A stretch of 64,000 bases of DNA from Bacillota bacterium (GCA_029565935.1 JAKQNF010000001.1:58360-122359); one strand, 5' to 3'. Shown: positions 41,941 to 51,257, numbered from the stretch's first letter. Program-made: numbers and translations. Notes: generated by a model from the sequence alone, not told the origin.

Positions 41941-42873
41941 ATGGCCGAAAGGACCGTGCTTTCTGAAAAAGCCATTATCGAGCTCTCCTCGATCTGCGGC
42001 AAGCAGGTGCTGGTAGGCGAGCCCATGTCGTCGTACACGACATTCAGGATAGGAGGGCCGGCCGATTATATGTGCTCACCTTCGGACCCCGAGGCCCTTT
42101 CGAGGGTCCTGGCCTGGACGGCAAGCGAAGGGATCGGCAGGCTGGTGATGGGAGCGGGCAGCAACATGCTCGTGTCCGACAAAGGGGTAAGGGGCATCGT
42201 CATAAGGACGGACCGGATGCGCGCCTGGATGGTGGAGGGGGGGAACCTCGTCGCCGAGGCGGGGGCGCTTATGCCAAGGCTCGCTAACGACCTGGCGGAG
42301 ATGGGCCTTTCCGGCTTCACCGAAGCGTGCGGCATACCGGGTTCGGTGGGCGGCGGGCTGTGCATGAACGCGGGCGCTTACGGCTGGAACATATCGGACG
42401 TGACGGAGCTCGTTGAAGCCGTCGACGGAAGCGGAAGGCCCATGGAGCTGACAGGGCAGGAGATGGCCTTCGGGACCAAGACGAGCGCCCTGATGCGCGA
42501 CGGGCTGATCGCCACGAGGCTGCATGCCAAGCTCATAAGCATCGACAAGGACAAGATCAAGAAAAGGATCTCGGAGCTTCTGGAGGACAGGGCCCGCAAG
42601 CAGCCGCTGGACCTTCCGAGCGCAGGTTGTGCCTTCAAGAATCCCTCGGGCAATGGCGCCGGTAGGCTGATCGACCAATGCGGGCTGAAGGGCAGATCTA
42701 TAGGAGGGGCCGCCGTATCCGACAAGCACGCCAACTTCATCGTGAACGCGAAGGCAGCGACGGCCCAGGACGTAAGGGAGCTTCTGGAGCTGGTAAGAAG
42801 GGTAGTGTACGAGACCACCGGCGAGAAGCTGGTGCCGGAAGTCAGGCTCGTGGGTGACTGGGATGTCGAGTAG
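41941..42873 (+). CDS. murB: UDP-N-acetylenolpyruvoylglucosamine reductase MurB
   Basis: 310-residue FAD flavoenzyme that makes UDP-MurNAc. FAD motif MGAGSNMLV, GIPGSVGGGLCMNAGAYG and the late LPSAGCAFKNPSGNGAGRLI of type II MurB. In the usual sequence the proton-donating serine is near this last segment; here the flanking motif is SAGCAFKNP. Two bases after murC; its end overlaps ftsQ. Confidence 0.95.
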   Translation: MAERTVLSEKAIIELSSICGKQVLVGEPMSSYTTFRIGGPADYMCSPSDPEALSRVLAWTASEGIGRLVMGAGSNMLVSDKGVRGIVIRTDRMRAWMVEGGNLVAEAGALMPRLANDLAEMGLSGFTEACGIPGSVGGGLCMNAGAYGWNISDVTELVEAVDGSGRPMELTGQEMAFGTKTSALMRDGLIATRLHAKLISIDKDKIKKRISELLEDRARKQPLDLPSAGCAFKNPSGNGAGRLIDQCGLKGRSIGGAAVSDKHANFIVNAKAATAQDVRELLELVRRVVYETTGEKLVPEVRLVGDWDVE

Positions 42874-43618
42874 GCCTTCAGGGTCATGGGATATGAAGGG
42901 GCGCGCAGGCCGAAGAAGGCCCGCGGCGCTTCCCATCCTGGTCGTATTCGTGCTCATAGCGGCAGTCACGTTCCTCTACTCCCCAGCGTTCGACGTAAGG
43001 GAGGTCACGGTCCTGGGCAATGCGTACTTCTCCGCGCAGGAAGTGCAGGAGCTGGCCGAGATACCCAGGGACAAGAACATGCTGCTGATAAACTCCTCCG
43101 GCGTAGTGGCTAGGATACTAAGGGCCCCGAGGATGGAATCAGCCAGCGTGAGGAAGAGATACCCTTCGAAGATGGAGATCGTCGTGGTCGAGAGGAAGAC
43201 CGTGGCCTACCTACCGTTCGGGGGCTTCTTCATGGACCTTTCCAAGGACGGCCTGGTCATAGGGGTGTCGGAGGCGGTCACGGACCGCAACGTGCCGATC
43301 GTTACCGGGACAGTGCCGTCATTCGTGCTGCTGGGAGAGACGGCCATGCCGGCAGACAGCATAGGCGCGGCCTGCAAGGTGGGTGAAATGCTCGCGGTAA
43401 GGAACGTGCCCAACATCTCAGAAGTCAATGTGAAAGACACATCGGATATTGTTATAATTACCAATGAAGGTTCGCGGCTCATGCTAGGCGCCGCCGACGG
43501 CATAGAGGAGAGGCTGGACATGGCCGTCGATATCCTTGCTGGCGCAAGGTCAAGGAAGCAGGCTTTCAAATACATAGACGTGAGGGTGACCGAAAGGCCG
43601 GTGCTCGGCACCAAGTAG
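42863..43618 (+). CDS. ftsQ: Cell division protein FtsQ/DivIB
   Basis: 251-residue bitopic divisome protein. Basic cytoplasmic tail, one membrane span (about 24-42, ALPILVVFVLIAAVTFLYS), POTRA domain (FDVREVTVLGNAYFSAQEVQEL, about 45-115) and a beta domain ending in a DVRVTERPVL strand. It links early and late divisome proteins via FtsL and its partner. ATG 42863 overlaps the end of murB; GTG 42854 and ATG 42893 are alternatives. Sequence outside POTRA is poorly conserved, as is normal. Confidence 0.88.
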   Translation: MSSRPSGSWDMKGRAGRRRPAALPILVVFVLIAAVTFLYSPAFDVREVTVLGNAYFSAQEVQELAEIPRDKNMLLINSSGVVARILRAPRMESASVRKRYPSKMEIVVVERKTVAYLPFGGFFMDLSKDGLVIGVSEAVTDRNVPIVTGTVPSFVLLGETAMPADSIGAACKVGEMLAVRNVPNISEVNVKDTSDIVIITNEGSRLMLGAADGIEERLDMAVDILAGARSRKQAFKYIDVRVTERPVLGTK

Positions 43619-43636
43619 GCCTTAGGTGAAGGTGAT

Positions 43637-44893
43637 ATGGCAAAGAACGAAGATTATGGCATAGTCGCGGTGGACATCGGCACCTCCAAGGTGGCGGCAT
43701 TGATGTTCCTCGCGGACGAGCTGGGAAGGCCCACGGTGGAAGGCTACGGGGTGGTTTCCTCCGAGGGCGTGAAGAAGGGCATGATCACCGACGTGGAGGC
43801 GGTGACGGGTGCCGTGTCCGCCGCGGTGGCGAAGGCCGAGGATACCAGCGGGCTGGTGGCAAGGCAGGCGGTCGTCGGGATCGGTGGCAAGCACATCTCG
43901 TCCCTTCGCTCGTACGGCATGATACCCCTGGAGAAGGGACCGAGGAGGATCACGCAGGACGACGTGGACAAGCTGGTTAGCTACGCCGGCGTACTGCGAC
44001 TTCCCGAGGATTCCGCCATAATGGGAATAATTCCCAGGGATATAATCGTCGACGGCCAGAAGGGCATGAACCGTCCGGTCGGCATGTCGGCCGTCAGGAT
44101 CGAGACGGACGCGGTGGTGGTGACGGCGAACGCCCAGCAGCTGGACGCGTGCGATGCGATAATGAGGTCGTTGAGGGCCGAGCTCGCCGGCAAGTACGCC
44201 AATTCCATCTCGGCCGCCGAGGCGGTGCTCAGCCCCGAGGAGAAGGAATGGGGCGCCGCGGTGGTGGACATGGGCGCCGGCACGACCGACATATCCATCT
44301 ACTCGGAGCGCAGCCTTATAAGGCTTGCTTGCGTGCCGATGGGAAGCGCTAACATAACTAGCGACATAGCGAAGGTGCTGCAAGTGCCGGTCAGCCAGGC
44401 CGAGCAGCTCAAGGTGAAGTTCGGCACGGCAAGGCCCGCACTTGTGGACAAGGACGAGATCATAGACGCGGCTACGATGGCGACTGGCCACGACGCGTCG
44501 CTCGGATACGCCGTGTCGAGGACGGAGCTTTGCAGGGTGATCGAAGCTCGAATGTTCGAGATACTCGACCGCGTGGCCGCGGAGATAGACGCCGAGGGAC
44601 TGCTGGGAAGGCTGCCCTCAGGGATGGTGCTCACGGGCGGTGGCAGCTTGATGCCCTACCTGCCTGAGTTCATCCAGGAGAACCTCAAGGTGCCGGCCAG
44701 GGTGGCGAGGCCGTCCGCGGACCTGGGGCTGCCCAAGCAGCTCGACTTCCCGCAGATGTCCGCAGCCGCTGGTCTGATGAGGACGTGCCTCATGGACCGC
44801 AGCACGGCGGGGGAGGCGACCGCCCAGAAGAAGCAGAGCCGTCGCGGGCGCGGAGTGAAGGACCTACTTAAAGGTCTCATCGACCTTAACTGA
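43637..44893 (+). CDS. ftsA: Cell division protein FtsA
   Basis: 418-residue actin-like ATPase that tethers FtsZ to the membrane. Phosphate 1 VAVDIGTSKVAALM, phosphate 2 VVDMGAGTTDIS, adenosine motif LTGGGSLMPYLPEF, the 1C subdomain in between, and a C-terminal amphipathic helix GVKDLLKGLIDLN for membrane binding. Start ATG has AAGGTGAT upstream. Seventeen bases before ftsZ. Confidence 0.95.
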   Translation: MAKNEDYGIVAVDIGTSKVAALMFLADELGRPTVEGYGVVSSEGVKKGMITDVEAVTGAVSAAVAKAEDTSGLVARQAVVGIGGKHISSLRSYGMIPLEKGPRRITQDDVDKLVSYAGVLRLPEDSAIMGIIPRDIIVDGQKGMNRPVGMSAVRIETDAVVVTANAQQLDACDAIMRSLRAELAGKYANSISAAEAVLSPEEKEWGAAVVDMGAGTTDISIYSERSLIRLACVPMGSANITSDIAKVLQVPVSQAEQLKVKFGTARPALVDKDEIIDAATMATGHDASLGYAVSRTELCRVIEARMFEILDRVAAEIDAEGLLGRLPSGMVLTGGGSLMPYLPEFIQENLKVPARVARPSADLGLPKQLDFPQMSAAAGLMRTCLMDRSTAGEATAQKKQSRRGRGVKDLLKGLIDLN

Positions 44894-44910
44894 CATGAGG
44901 GGGAAAGCAC

Positions 44911-46005
44911 ATGTTCGTAGTTGAGCCCGAAGGCCTCGGGTCGGCCAAGATAAAAGTAGTTGGAGTTGGCGGAGCAGGATGCAACGCCGTCAACAGGATG
45001 GTTGACGCCGGCATAGACGGCGTGGAATTCATAAGCATGAACACCGACGCGCAGGCCCTGTCGCGTTCCCTCGCCCCTAAGAAGGTGCAGCTGGGCGCGA
45101 ACCTGACGAAAGGGCTCGGAGCCGGGGCGAATCCCGACATCGGCAAGCAGGCGGCAGAGGAGAGCACCGAGGGCATAACCGAGGCACTGGAAGGTGCCGA
45201 CATGGTGTTCGTGACCGCGGGCATGGGAGGAGGCACCGGCACGGGGGCGAGCCCTCTCATCGCCGAGCTGGCGAGGAAATCAGGGGCCCTTACGGTCGGC
45301 GTCGTCACCAAGCCCTTCAATTTCGAGGGCGTAAGGCGGGCGGACTATGCGGCCAAGGGGATAGAGGAGCTCAGGGGCAAGGTCGACACCCTCATCATAA
45401 TACCCAACGAGAGGCTGCTTACCGTCGTCGAGAAGAACACAAGGCTCTCCGAGGCCTTCAGGGTGGCCGACGACGTGCTAAGGCAGGGCATACAGGGAAT
45501 AACCGATGTGATAGTGAAGGCCGGAGAGGTCAACGTGGACTTCGCCGACGTGAAGACGATAATGACCAACGCCGGGTCCGCGCTGATGGGCATCGGCATA
45601 GCCGAAGGGGAGGACAGGGCGCTCATCGCCGCCAAGGAGGCGATATCCAGCCCGCTTCTCGAAGCTTCCATACAAGGGGCGAAGGGCGTGCTGTTCAACG
45701 TCACCGGCGGCGACGACCTGACGCTAAGCGAGGTGTACAAGGCCGCCGAGCACATCCACGAGAGCGTGGATCCGGAGGCCATGGTGATATTCGGCTCGGT
45801 GGTCGACCCATCCATGGAAGGCAAGGTCAAGATCACCGTCATCGCGGCCGGCTTCAGCGACATCCCGGCATCGCAGTCCAGGTACATGCAGAAGAGGGCC
45901 CAGGCGGCAAGGCCGCCATACCCCGGGGAGATCAAGCCGGCGACAAGGCCTGCCCAAGCACCCGACGAGGACGAAGACGACATCCCGCCTTTCCTGAGGC
46001 GCTAA
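44911..46005 (+). CDS. ftsZ: Cell division GTPase FtsZ
   Basis: 364-residue tubulin homologue that forms the Z ring. Tubulin signature [13 protein letters not shown]7 loop [23 protein letters not shown] at the nucleotide site and a conserved C-terminal peptide DDIPPFLRR that docks FtsA or other anchors. Short linker of about 40 residues. Start ATG behind GAGGGGG. The next gene follows after 16 bases and is probably on the same transcript. Confidence 0.97.
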   Translation: MFVVEPEGLGSAKIKVVGVGGAGCNAVNRMVDAGIDGVEFISMNTDAQALSRSLAPKKVQLGANLTKGLGAGANPDIGKQAAEESTEGITEALEGADMVFVTAGMGGGTGTGASPLIAELARKSGALTVGVVTKPFNFEGVRRADYAAKGIEELRGKVDTLIIIPNERLLTVVEKNTRLSEAFRVADDVLRQGIQGITDVIVKAGEVNVDFADVKTIMTNAGSALMGIGIAEGEDRALIAAKEAISSPLLEASIQGAKGVLFNVTGGDDLTLSEVYKAAEHIHESVDPEAMVIFGSVVDPSMEGKVKITVIAAGFSDIPASQSRYMQKRAQAARPPYPGEIKPATRPAQAPDEDEDDIPPFLRR

Positions 46006-46021
46006 AGGAGAAAACCAGCAT

Positions 46022-46579
46022 ATGCCGCAAGAAGCAAGACTCAACGACACGGAACCCAACTTCATGGGAGGCCTGCCCGAAGGCGCAGAGATAGTGCTGC
46101 TGGTGGACGGCTCCCAGGTGGTCAAGACAGACGTAAGCTGGTTTGACACGTACCTCGACAGGGAATTTGAGGCCGACGGCCCGGTGAGCTTCAATTTCAA
46201 GGTCCTGTGCTCGACGGGCTGGACAAACGTCGAGGAAGTGGCCAGAAGGCGCTTCTGGGAGCACGAATCCATAGTCGCGCTGGCGGTGCGCGCCGGCAAG
46301 GCGAGGTTCGCCTGCGGCACCGAAGTGCCGATAATCAGGGGAGGGAAGCCCATCACCGTGCAGGTGGAGCAGCTGTCGGCGGGAGATACGCTCTCCTTCC
46401 ATGACTATATGATGCTGAGGAACGGCCACACGGACCCCAAGAAACAGGTGATAGTGCGGGGCCAGGGCTTGATGGAGAAGCAGAAGATCCCGGCCGAGGG
46501 CATGAAGCTGTACTTCCTAAGGACCGAATCCGGCGATGTAATCGCCGACGGGATAGTGGTCCTGGCAGGGAAGCAGTAG
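46022..46579 (+). CDS. Unrecognised protein, possible inactive Hint (intein-like) domain
   Basis: 185 residues, no signal or membrane span. Not a family I can name, but the pattern resembles a free-standing Hint fold: GWTNVEEV at 66-73 (like block A), TEVP at 100-103 where block B has TxxH, VEQLSAGDTL at 115-124 (the usual L-x-x-GD turn), and LYFLRTESGDVIADGIVV at 163-180 (like block F). The catalytic residues are missing: no cysteine or serine at the splice start, proline for the block B histidine, and no terminal His-Asn. So splicing or self-cleavage is not expected. The ATG has a strong AAAGGAGAAAA site and sits 16 bases after ftsZ, 4 before pgeF, so a link to division is suggested by place only. 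Confidence 0.6.
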   Translation: MPQEARLNDTEPNFMGGLPEGAEIVLLVDGSQVVKTDVSWFDTYLDREFEADGPVSFNFKVLCSTGWTNVEEVARRRFWEHESIVALAVRAGKARFACGTEVPIIRGGKPITVQVEQLSAGDTLSFHDYMMLRNGHTDPKKQVIVRGQGLMEKQKIPAEGMKLYFLRTESGDVIADGIVVLAGKQ

Positions 46580-46583
46580 CGAA

Positions 46584-47396
46584 ATGGGCCCAGGTCTCAG
46601 GATTCGGTCCGGGGATGGTGGGCTTACGCTCATCGAGTCTGCGTCATTCGAAGAGGAGGGCTTCATCGCCGCGTTCACTACGAGGAAAGGCGGATGGAGC
46701 CCTCGTCCTTTCGATGGGCTCAACATGGGCTTCGGGGTGCCGGACGATCCTAGGAACGTGAGGCTAAACAGGATCGCGGCGCTTCGCGCCCTGGGCTTGG
46801 AACCTTCGCTCGCCGCCGCGATGCGCCAGGTGCACGGCGACAGGATAGCGGAGGTGACAGAGGCCCTTAAGGGCAGAGGAGGGCTCGACCACAGCACCGC
46901 TTTCGCCGAGACCGACGGGATGTACACCGCACTAAGAGGCGTCGCACTGATGGCCACGTTCGCCGACTGCGTGCCTGTAATAATCGCAGACAGGACCGGA
47001 AGGAAGATAGGGCTCGTCCATGCGGGCTGGAAGGGCACCGCGCTGGACATAGCGGCCAAGCTCGCCCTCAGGATGGGCTTCGAGCAGGGAAGGGCCGAGG
47101 ACTTCATGGCAGTGATAGGCCCCTGTGTCGGCCCTTGCTGCTATGAGGTGGGCGAGGACGTTGCGGCGACGCTGGTAAAAGCCGGAGGATCAGGCGCTCT
47201 TGAAACCGAAGGGGACGCGATCAGGGCGGATCTGGGGCTCATGAACGAGCTGAGGCTGGTCGGGCTGGGATTCGCCCCCGGCAGGATAGAAAGGTACGAA
47301 GGATGTACCTCCTGCGAAGAGGATTCATTCTTCTCGCACAGGAGGGACAAGGGGAGGACCGGGCGTTCGGCCGCGATCGCGGCCATTGCCGTCTGA
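46584..47396 (+). CDS. pgeF: PgeF/YfiH-family laccase-domain protein (peptidoglycan editing / purine nucleoside phosphorylase)
   Basis: 270 residues of the Cu-oxidase_4 family. Metal-site residues: MRQVHGDR, FADCVP and HAGWKGT, then IGPCVGPCCYEVG and SFFSHRRDKGRTGR. Members act on purine nucleosides and, in E. coli, prevent misincorporation of L-serine in peptidoglycan. Placement right after ftsZ fits the Firmicutes ylmD position. Four bases after the Hint-like gene and two before the HlyD-like gene. Confidence 0.92.
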   Translation: MGPGLRIRSGDGGLTLIESASFEEEGFIAAFTTRKGGWSPRPFDGLNMGFGVPDDPRNVRLNRIAALRALGLEPSLAAAMRQVHGDRIAEVTEALKGRGGLDHSTAFAETDGMYTALRGVALMATFADCVPVIIADRTGRKIGLVHAGWKGTALDIAAKLALRMGFEQGRAEDFMAVIGPCVGPCCYEVGEDVAATLVKAGGSGALETEGDAIRADLGLMNELRLVGLGFAPGRIERYEGCTSCEEDSFFSHRRDKGRTGRSAAIAAIAV

Positions 47397-47398
47397 GC

Positions 47399-48649
47399 AT
47401 GGAAGAAGAGCCGGTTAAAATGACAGAAGGGGCTTCGCCATCAAGCGAGAGGGCGGATTACCTGAGGCGTTTCAGGCTTTGGGTCGTAGTCGCCTTGGCC
47501 TTGGTGTTCCTCACCGTGGCCTACTCTATGGTCTACGATTCCCTGATCGGAAGGATAACGCCCACCATAGCGGCAAGGGAAGGCACCCTTGAGAAGTTCG
47601 TGCCCCTTAAGGCCGTAGTCATAAGGGACGAGAAGCTCGTGACGGCGTCTTCCTCCGGAACGTTCAACATAGTGGCGCCCGAGGGCGCAAGGGTGGCCAA
47701 GGGCGAGGTCATAGCGAGGATAGGCGGCCTTACGGAGGTTGCGTCCAGCGAGGGCTCGAAGGAGGATTCGGGCCTGCTTACGGCCCTGCTGGAGCTCGAG
47801 AAAGCCGAGGCGAGGGAGTCCGAGGCGAAATCGTTCTTGGCGGCGAAGCAGGCGGAGCTGAAGCTGTACGAGGCGAAGGAGGACGTAAAAGGCGCCGCCA
47901 GGGTGAAGACCCAGGTGGACGACGCCGATGACGCCCTGGCCGCCGCGGTGCTGGAAAGACAGGCGGCGGGCAAAGCCTACGAGGAGAGGCTCGCCCTTTC
48001 CAAATCGGCGCCCTCTTCGGCAAGGGTGACGACGGACCCGGGAGGCTTGAGGATGAGGTCCGAAAGACCCGCCGTCATAAGCTATTCGTGGGACGGGCTC
48101 GAGGATACGCTGTCACCTTCGAACCCGGAGCTGCTGGATCTGCCGTACTCGGTGGCGGCTAAGGCTGCGAAGGCGGCAAGGTCGCAGGGCGACGAGGTCA
48201 TGGCGGGGGATGTCGCGTTCAGGGAGATCAGCAGCATAAGCACCGACTTCCTCCTGTACGCCGCAGGGGTGGACCCTGAGATTCTTAAGGCTGGGGCCGT
48301 GCAGAAAGTAAGGTTCACGAGGCTTTCCTCTGAGAAAGTGACGGTCAAGGTTAAAAGCTCGAAGGTCGACAAGTCGGGTTTTGTCGTGGCGCACATGTCG
48401 CTGGACAGGTACGTCTCCTCGATGACGAGCATGAGGGCCGTCGACGTGGAGCTGCTGCTCGAAAGCCACTCGGGCCTGATCATACCCGCCAGGGCGATAA
48501 CCACCGGGGAAGGTAAGTCGTTCGTGCACGTGCTCAGGAGGGACAGGTTCGTGCTGATAGAAGTAGAGGTGCTCGGCATTGTCAACGGAGAGGCCGCGGT
48601 GAGATCCGACCAGCTGAAGCAGGGCGACAAGGTGAAGTACGATGGCTGA
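47399..48649 (+). CDS. HlyD-like membrane protein in the ylm locus
   Basis: 416 residues. Short cytoplasmic part, one membrane span (about 22-45, WVVVALALVFLTVAYSMV), a lipoyl-like half motif (GTFNIVAPEGARVAKGEVIARIGG region), an Ala/Glu/Lys-rich coiled coil (about 130-215), a beta-rich region and an SH3-like C-terminus ending GDKVKYDG. The layout is of HlyD/membrane-fusion adaptors, but no transporter partner is adjacent. Comparable genes occur between ylmD and ylmE in some Clostridia, so a cell-envelope role is plausible. ATG 47399 is used; ATG 47420 behind GGAAGAAGAG is an equally good start. Confidence 0.72.
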   Translation: MEEEPVKMTEGASPSSERADYLRRFRLWVVVALALVFLTVAYSMVYDSLIGRITPTIAAREGTLEKFVPLKAVVIRDEKLVTASSSGTFNIVAPEGARVAKGEVIARIGGLTEVASSEGSKEDSGLLTALLELEKAEARESEAKSFLAAKQAELKLYEAKEDVKGAARVKTQVDDADDALAAAVLERQAAGKAYEERLALSKSAPSSARVTTDPGGLRMRSERPAVISYSWDGLEDTLSPSNPELLDLPYSVAAKAAKAARSQGDEVMAGDVAFREISSISTDFLLYAAGVDPEILKAGAVQKVRFTRLSSEKVTVKVKSSKVDKSGFVVAHMSLDRYVSSMTSMRAVDVELLLESHSGLIIPARAITTGEGKSFVHVLRRDRFVLIEVEVLGIVNGEAAVRSDQLKQGDKVKYDG

Positions 48650-49331
48650 GCCGGGCTTGGAGGCGATCGAGGGGCGCGTGAGGCGGCTCTTCGACAGGGT
48701 GCACGAGGCCGAGCAAAGGGCGGGACTCGCCCTTGGCGCGGTCAGGGTGATCGCGATCAGCAAGACGAAGCCCGTGGAGGCCATCATAGAGGCGTATAAG
48801 GCCGGGATATGCGAGTTCGGGGAGAACTACGTGCAGGAGGCCGAGACGAAGGTGCGGTCGCTGCCTGACGGCGCGAAGCTGCATCTGGTCGGCGGGCTGC
48901 AGAGGAACAAGGCCCGCAAGGCCGCCGGCATGTTCTCCTTCGTGCAGAGCATCGATTCGGAAAGGACTGCCGAGGCGCTTAACAGGGCATGCCTGGAACT
49001 GGGCAGGCGCATGGACGTGCTGGTGCAGGTGAACATGGCTGCCGAGCAGAACAAAAACGGCGTGGCCCCGGATGAGCTCGACGGGCTGCTGGCGGGACTG
49101 GAAAGATTTGGATCCCTCAACATGAGGGGCATCATGGTGATACCGCCGTTCGAGCGCTCATCTGCCTACTTCCCGGCCGCAAGGGCGCTTTTCGAAGAGC
49201 AGAGGGCCAAAAGGCGGCAGCACGGCGGCTTTGATGTCCTGTCGATGGGGATGTCGGCCGATTTCGAGGTCGCGATATCTGAGGGCTCGACTATGGTCAG
49301 AATCGGCAGGGCGATATTCGGCGAGAGGTGA
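48642..49331 (+). CDS. yggS: PLP homeostasis protein YggS/YlmE
   Basis: 229-residue alanine-racemase-fold protein binding pyridoxal phosphate. The PLP lysine is in ISKTKPVE, and FGENYVQEAETK, LVGGLQRNKARK and the late SMGMSADFEVAISEGSTMVRIG motif are typical; the last binds the phosphate. It overlaps the upstream gene by eight bases. In Firmicutes ylmE is followed by ylmF (sepF) and ylmG, both missing here. Confidence 0.94.
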   Translation: MAEPGLEAIEGRVRRLFDRVHEAEQRAGLALGAVRVIAISKTKPVEAIIEAYKAGICEFGENYVQEAETKVRSLPDGAKLHLVGGLQRNKARKAAGMFSFVQSIDSERTAEALNRACLELGRRMDVLVQVNMAAEQNKNGVAPDELDGLLAGLERFGSLNMRGIMVIPPFERSSAYFPAARALFEEQRAKRRQHGGFDVLSMGMSADFEVAISEGSTMVRIGRAIFGER

Positions 49332-49337
49332 GATGGT

Positions 49338-50105
49338 TTGGATCTGTTGGATAAGTTCAGAAGATCGCTTAAAGAGGACGAGGCCACCATGCTTGCCAAA
49401 GCATGCGAAGTCGCGTTGGAGCGCGGAAAGCCCGGGACGACGGCGTTCATCGACGCGGTTTCGGTCGGCCCGGCAAGGTCGGCGCTGGACGAGATGGCAG
49501 GCGTCGACTCCAGGGTGTTCGGAGGCTACAGGGGCGCCGCAAGGGCTAGGATAGCCGTCGCTCCAGCGGGATACGACTGGGAAGGATTCGACCCTTCCAT
49601 CGGCTACATCCTGATAAGGGCGGAGGCGGATCCCGAGGAGACGGTGGCTTACATGAGGGCTGCAGGCGTGCTGGAATCGGACATAGGGGACGTCTTCAGG
49701 ACCGACGGAGGAATCGGAGCCGTGGTCTCTTCCGCGGCCAAGGCGAGGCTTTTGTCGAGAGGTGTTGACATCGGGGGACTGCCGGCAGAAGTCGCCGAGG
49801 CCGACCCGACAGAGCTTTCCTTCCCGGGGCAGGCCCGCCGCGAGATCAAGTCCACCGTGAACTCCATGAGGCTAGATGCTATCGCCGCGTGCGGCTTCCC
49901 GGCCAGCAGGACCAGGCTCGCCCAGGAGATCGAGATAGGAAGGGCCAAGCTCAACGGCAGGACTGTCACGGACCCGTCTGCGAGGGTTAAGCAGGGGGAC
50001 ACCATAGTGATAAGGGGCAGGGGAAGGATGATAGTCGAGGAGGAGGGCCCGATCACGAAGAAGGGCCGCATCCTCCTTAGGATCTCGAAATATTCTGCGC
50101 TATAG
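49338..50105 (+). CDS. ylmH: YlmH-type RNA-binding protein with C-terminal S4 domain
   Basis: 255 residues: an N-terminal alpha/beta region (DAVSVGPARSALDEMAGVDS, then a long AVAPAGYDWEGFDPSIGYI part) and a C-terminal S4 RNA-binding domain (about 178-245, MRLDAIAACGFPASRTRLAQEI). YlmH has been tied to ribosome quality control and to division in Firmicutes. Start TTG at 49338, with GAGGTGAGATGG upstream. Its neighbours yggS and divIVA match the Firmicutes order. Confidence 0.9.
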   Translation: MDLLDKFRRSLKEDEATMLAKACEVALERGKPGTTAFIDAVSVGPARSALDEMAGVDSRVFGGYRGAARARIAVAPAGYDWEGFDPSIGYILIRAEADPEETVAYMRAAGVLESDIGDVFRTDGGIGAVVSSAAKARLLSRGVDIGGLPAEVAEADPTELSFPGQARREIKSTVNSMRLDAIAACGFPASRTRLAQEIEIGRAKLNGRTVTDPSARVKQGDTIVIRGRGRMIVEEEGPITKKGRILLRISKYSAL

Positions 50106-50117
50106 GAGGCATGAGGC

Positions 50118-50714
50118 ATGATTACCCCACTTGAGTTGATGAACAAGGAGTTCACGGTGAGGATGAGGGGATATGACAGGTCGGAAGTGGACGATTTCCT
50201 CAGCGTGCTGCAGAAGGACTACGAGACCCTTTTCAGGTACTACAGGAAGACCAGCGGCAGCGACGCAATAGAGCCCATCGGGGAGGAGGCGCCCGATGAG
50301 CCGGCCGAAGCGGCGCAGCACCGCGAGACGTCCGAGGCCAAGGCACGCCTGCCGAAGCCTGAGGCGCCGATGGCCGAGGATATGCACCCTAGGCCGTCAA
50401 GCGCATGGACGAGGCCCGCTGAGCAGGAGCTGGGCGAGAACGTGAAGGAGATACTCCTTATGGCGCAGAAGGCCGCCGAGGACGCAAGAAGCGCGGCCGG
50501 CGCAGAAGCGGCCGCGATGCTCAAAAAAGCCGAGCTGGAGGCCGCGAAGCTCTCACAGGAGGCGGACGAGAAGGTAAGGGCGGCGGAAAGGCGCCTTGCG
50601 GACTTGTCAGCGCAGGAATCTTCGATAAGGGCGAGGATGAAGGGCTTCCTTGAGATGTACAGGCAGCTCATAGACGACTTCGAAGCTACGGCCGGCATAG
50701 ACTACAGCCTATAG
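50118..50714 (+). CDS. divIVA: DivIVA-domain protein
   Basis: 198 residues. N-terminal DivIVA domain (ITPLELMNKEFTVRMRGYDRSEVDDFL) with curvature-sensing hydrophobic/basic tip, an Ala/Pro-rich linker (about 50-110) and a C-terminal coiled coil (115-185). DivIVA family proteins mark poles and septa. The place downstream of ylmH is the conserved one. Confidence 0.93.
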   Translation: MITPLELMNKEFTVRMRGYDRSEVDDFLSVLQKDYETLFRYYRKTSGSDAIEPIGEEAPDEPAEAAQHRETSEAKARLPKPEAPMAEDMHPRPSSAWTRPAEQELGENVKEILLMAQKAAEDARSAAGAEAAAMLKKAELEAAKLSQEADEKVRAAERRLADLSAQESSIRARMKGFLEMYRQLIDDFEATAGIDYSL

Positions 50715-50744
50715 CTTTAATTTATTGAAGGGCAGGTCCCGCCT

Positions 50745-51257
50745 GTGATAGAATCGGGTTCGTGCGGAGACGGAAACCGCGACGCCTACAGGGCGTCGAC
50801 GTCGAGGATGTACGGCTGGCTCCTCTTGGTCGTCTTGGCCCTCGTGGCGGCCGACCAGGCCTCGAAGCTGGTCGCGATAAGGCTGATAGAGCCCTACCGG
50901 GCGGTGGGCACCCCGTTTGGCAGGATCCTGAGCTTCACCCTGGTCTACAACGAGGGGGCGGCGTACGGCATACTCCACGGGAAGATCTGGTTCATAATGG
51001 TAGTTACGGTGCTCTTCGTCGCGGCGGTCGCGGTCTTCTGGAGGAGGATCTGGCAGATGGGCATCCTGACGAGGGTGGCGGCCGCGATGATGGTGGCGGG
51101 CTCATTGGGGAATTTCGTAGACAGGGCGAGGCTTGGCAGGGTGATTGACTTCATAGAGATGCCGATCATGCCATTATTCCAGGTGTTCAACCTCGCGGAC
51201 GCTTTTCTGGTGCTCGGGACCGCGGTCCTGATATATTCCATGTTACGTGCTTCTTAG
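50745..51257 (+). CDS. lspA: Lipoprotein signal peptidase LspA
   Basis: 170-residue aspartyl protease with four membrane spans that removes lipoprotein signals after Lgt action. Motifs NEGAAYG, GSLGNFVDRARLGRVIDFI (first catalytic aspartate region) and FNLADAFLVLG (second) are complete. GTG 50745 is used; the binding site is weak (GAAGGG). Lgt follows, its true start probably after the lspA stop. Confidence 0.93.
   Translation: MIESGSCGDGNRDAYRASTSRMYGWLLLVVLALVAADQASKLVAIRLIEPYRAVGTPFGRILSFTLVYNEGAAYGILHGKIWFIMVVTVLFVAAVAVFWRRIWQMGILTRVAAAMMVAGSLGNFVDRARLGRVIDFIEMPIMPLFQVFNLADAFLVLGTAVLIYSMLRAS

Noticed and set aside
43622..44491. - strand frame opposite ftsA
   Set aside because: Shadow of ftsA; histidine-rich and without motifs or binding site.
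46022..46579. Active intein or self-cleaving Hint domain
   Set aside because: First nucleophile, block B histidine and terminal His-Asn are missing, and there are no host-protein flanks (exteins) to join.
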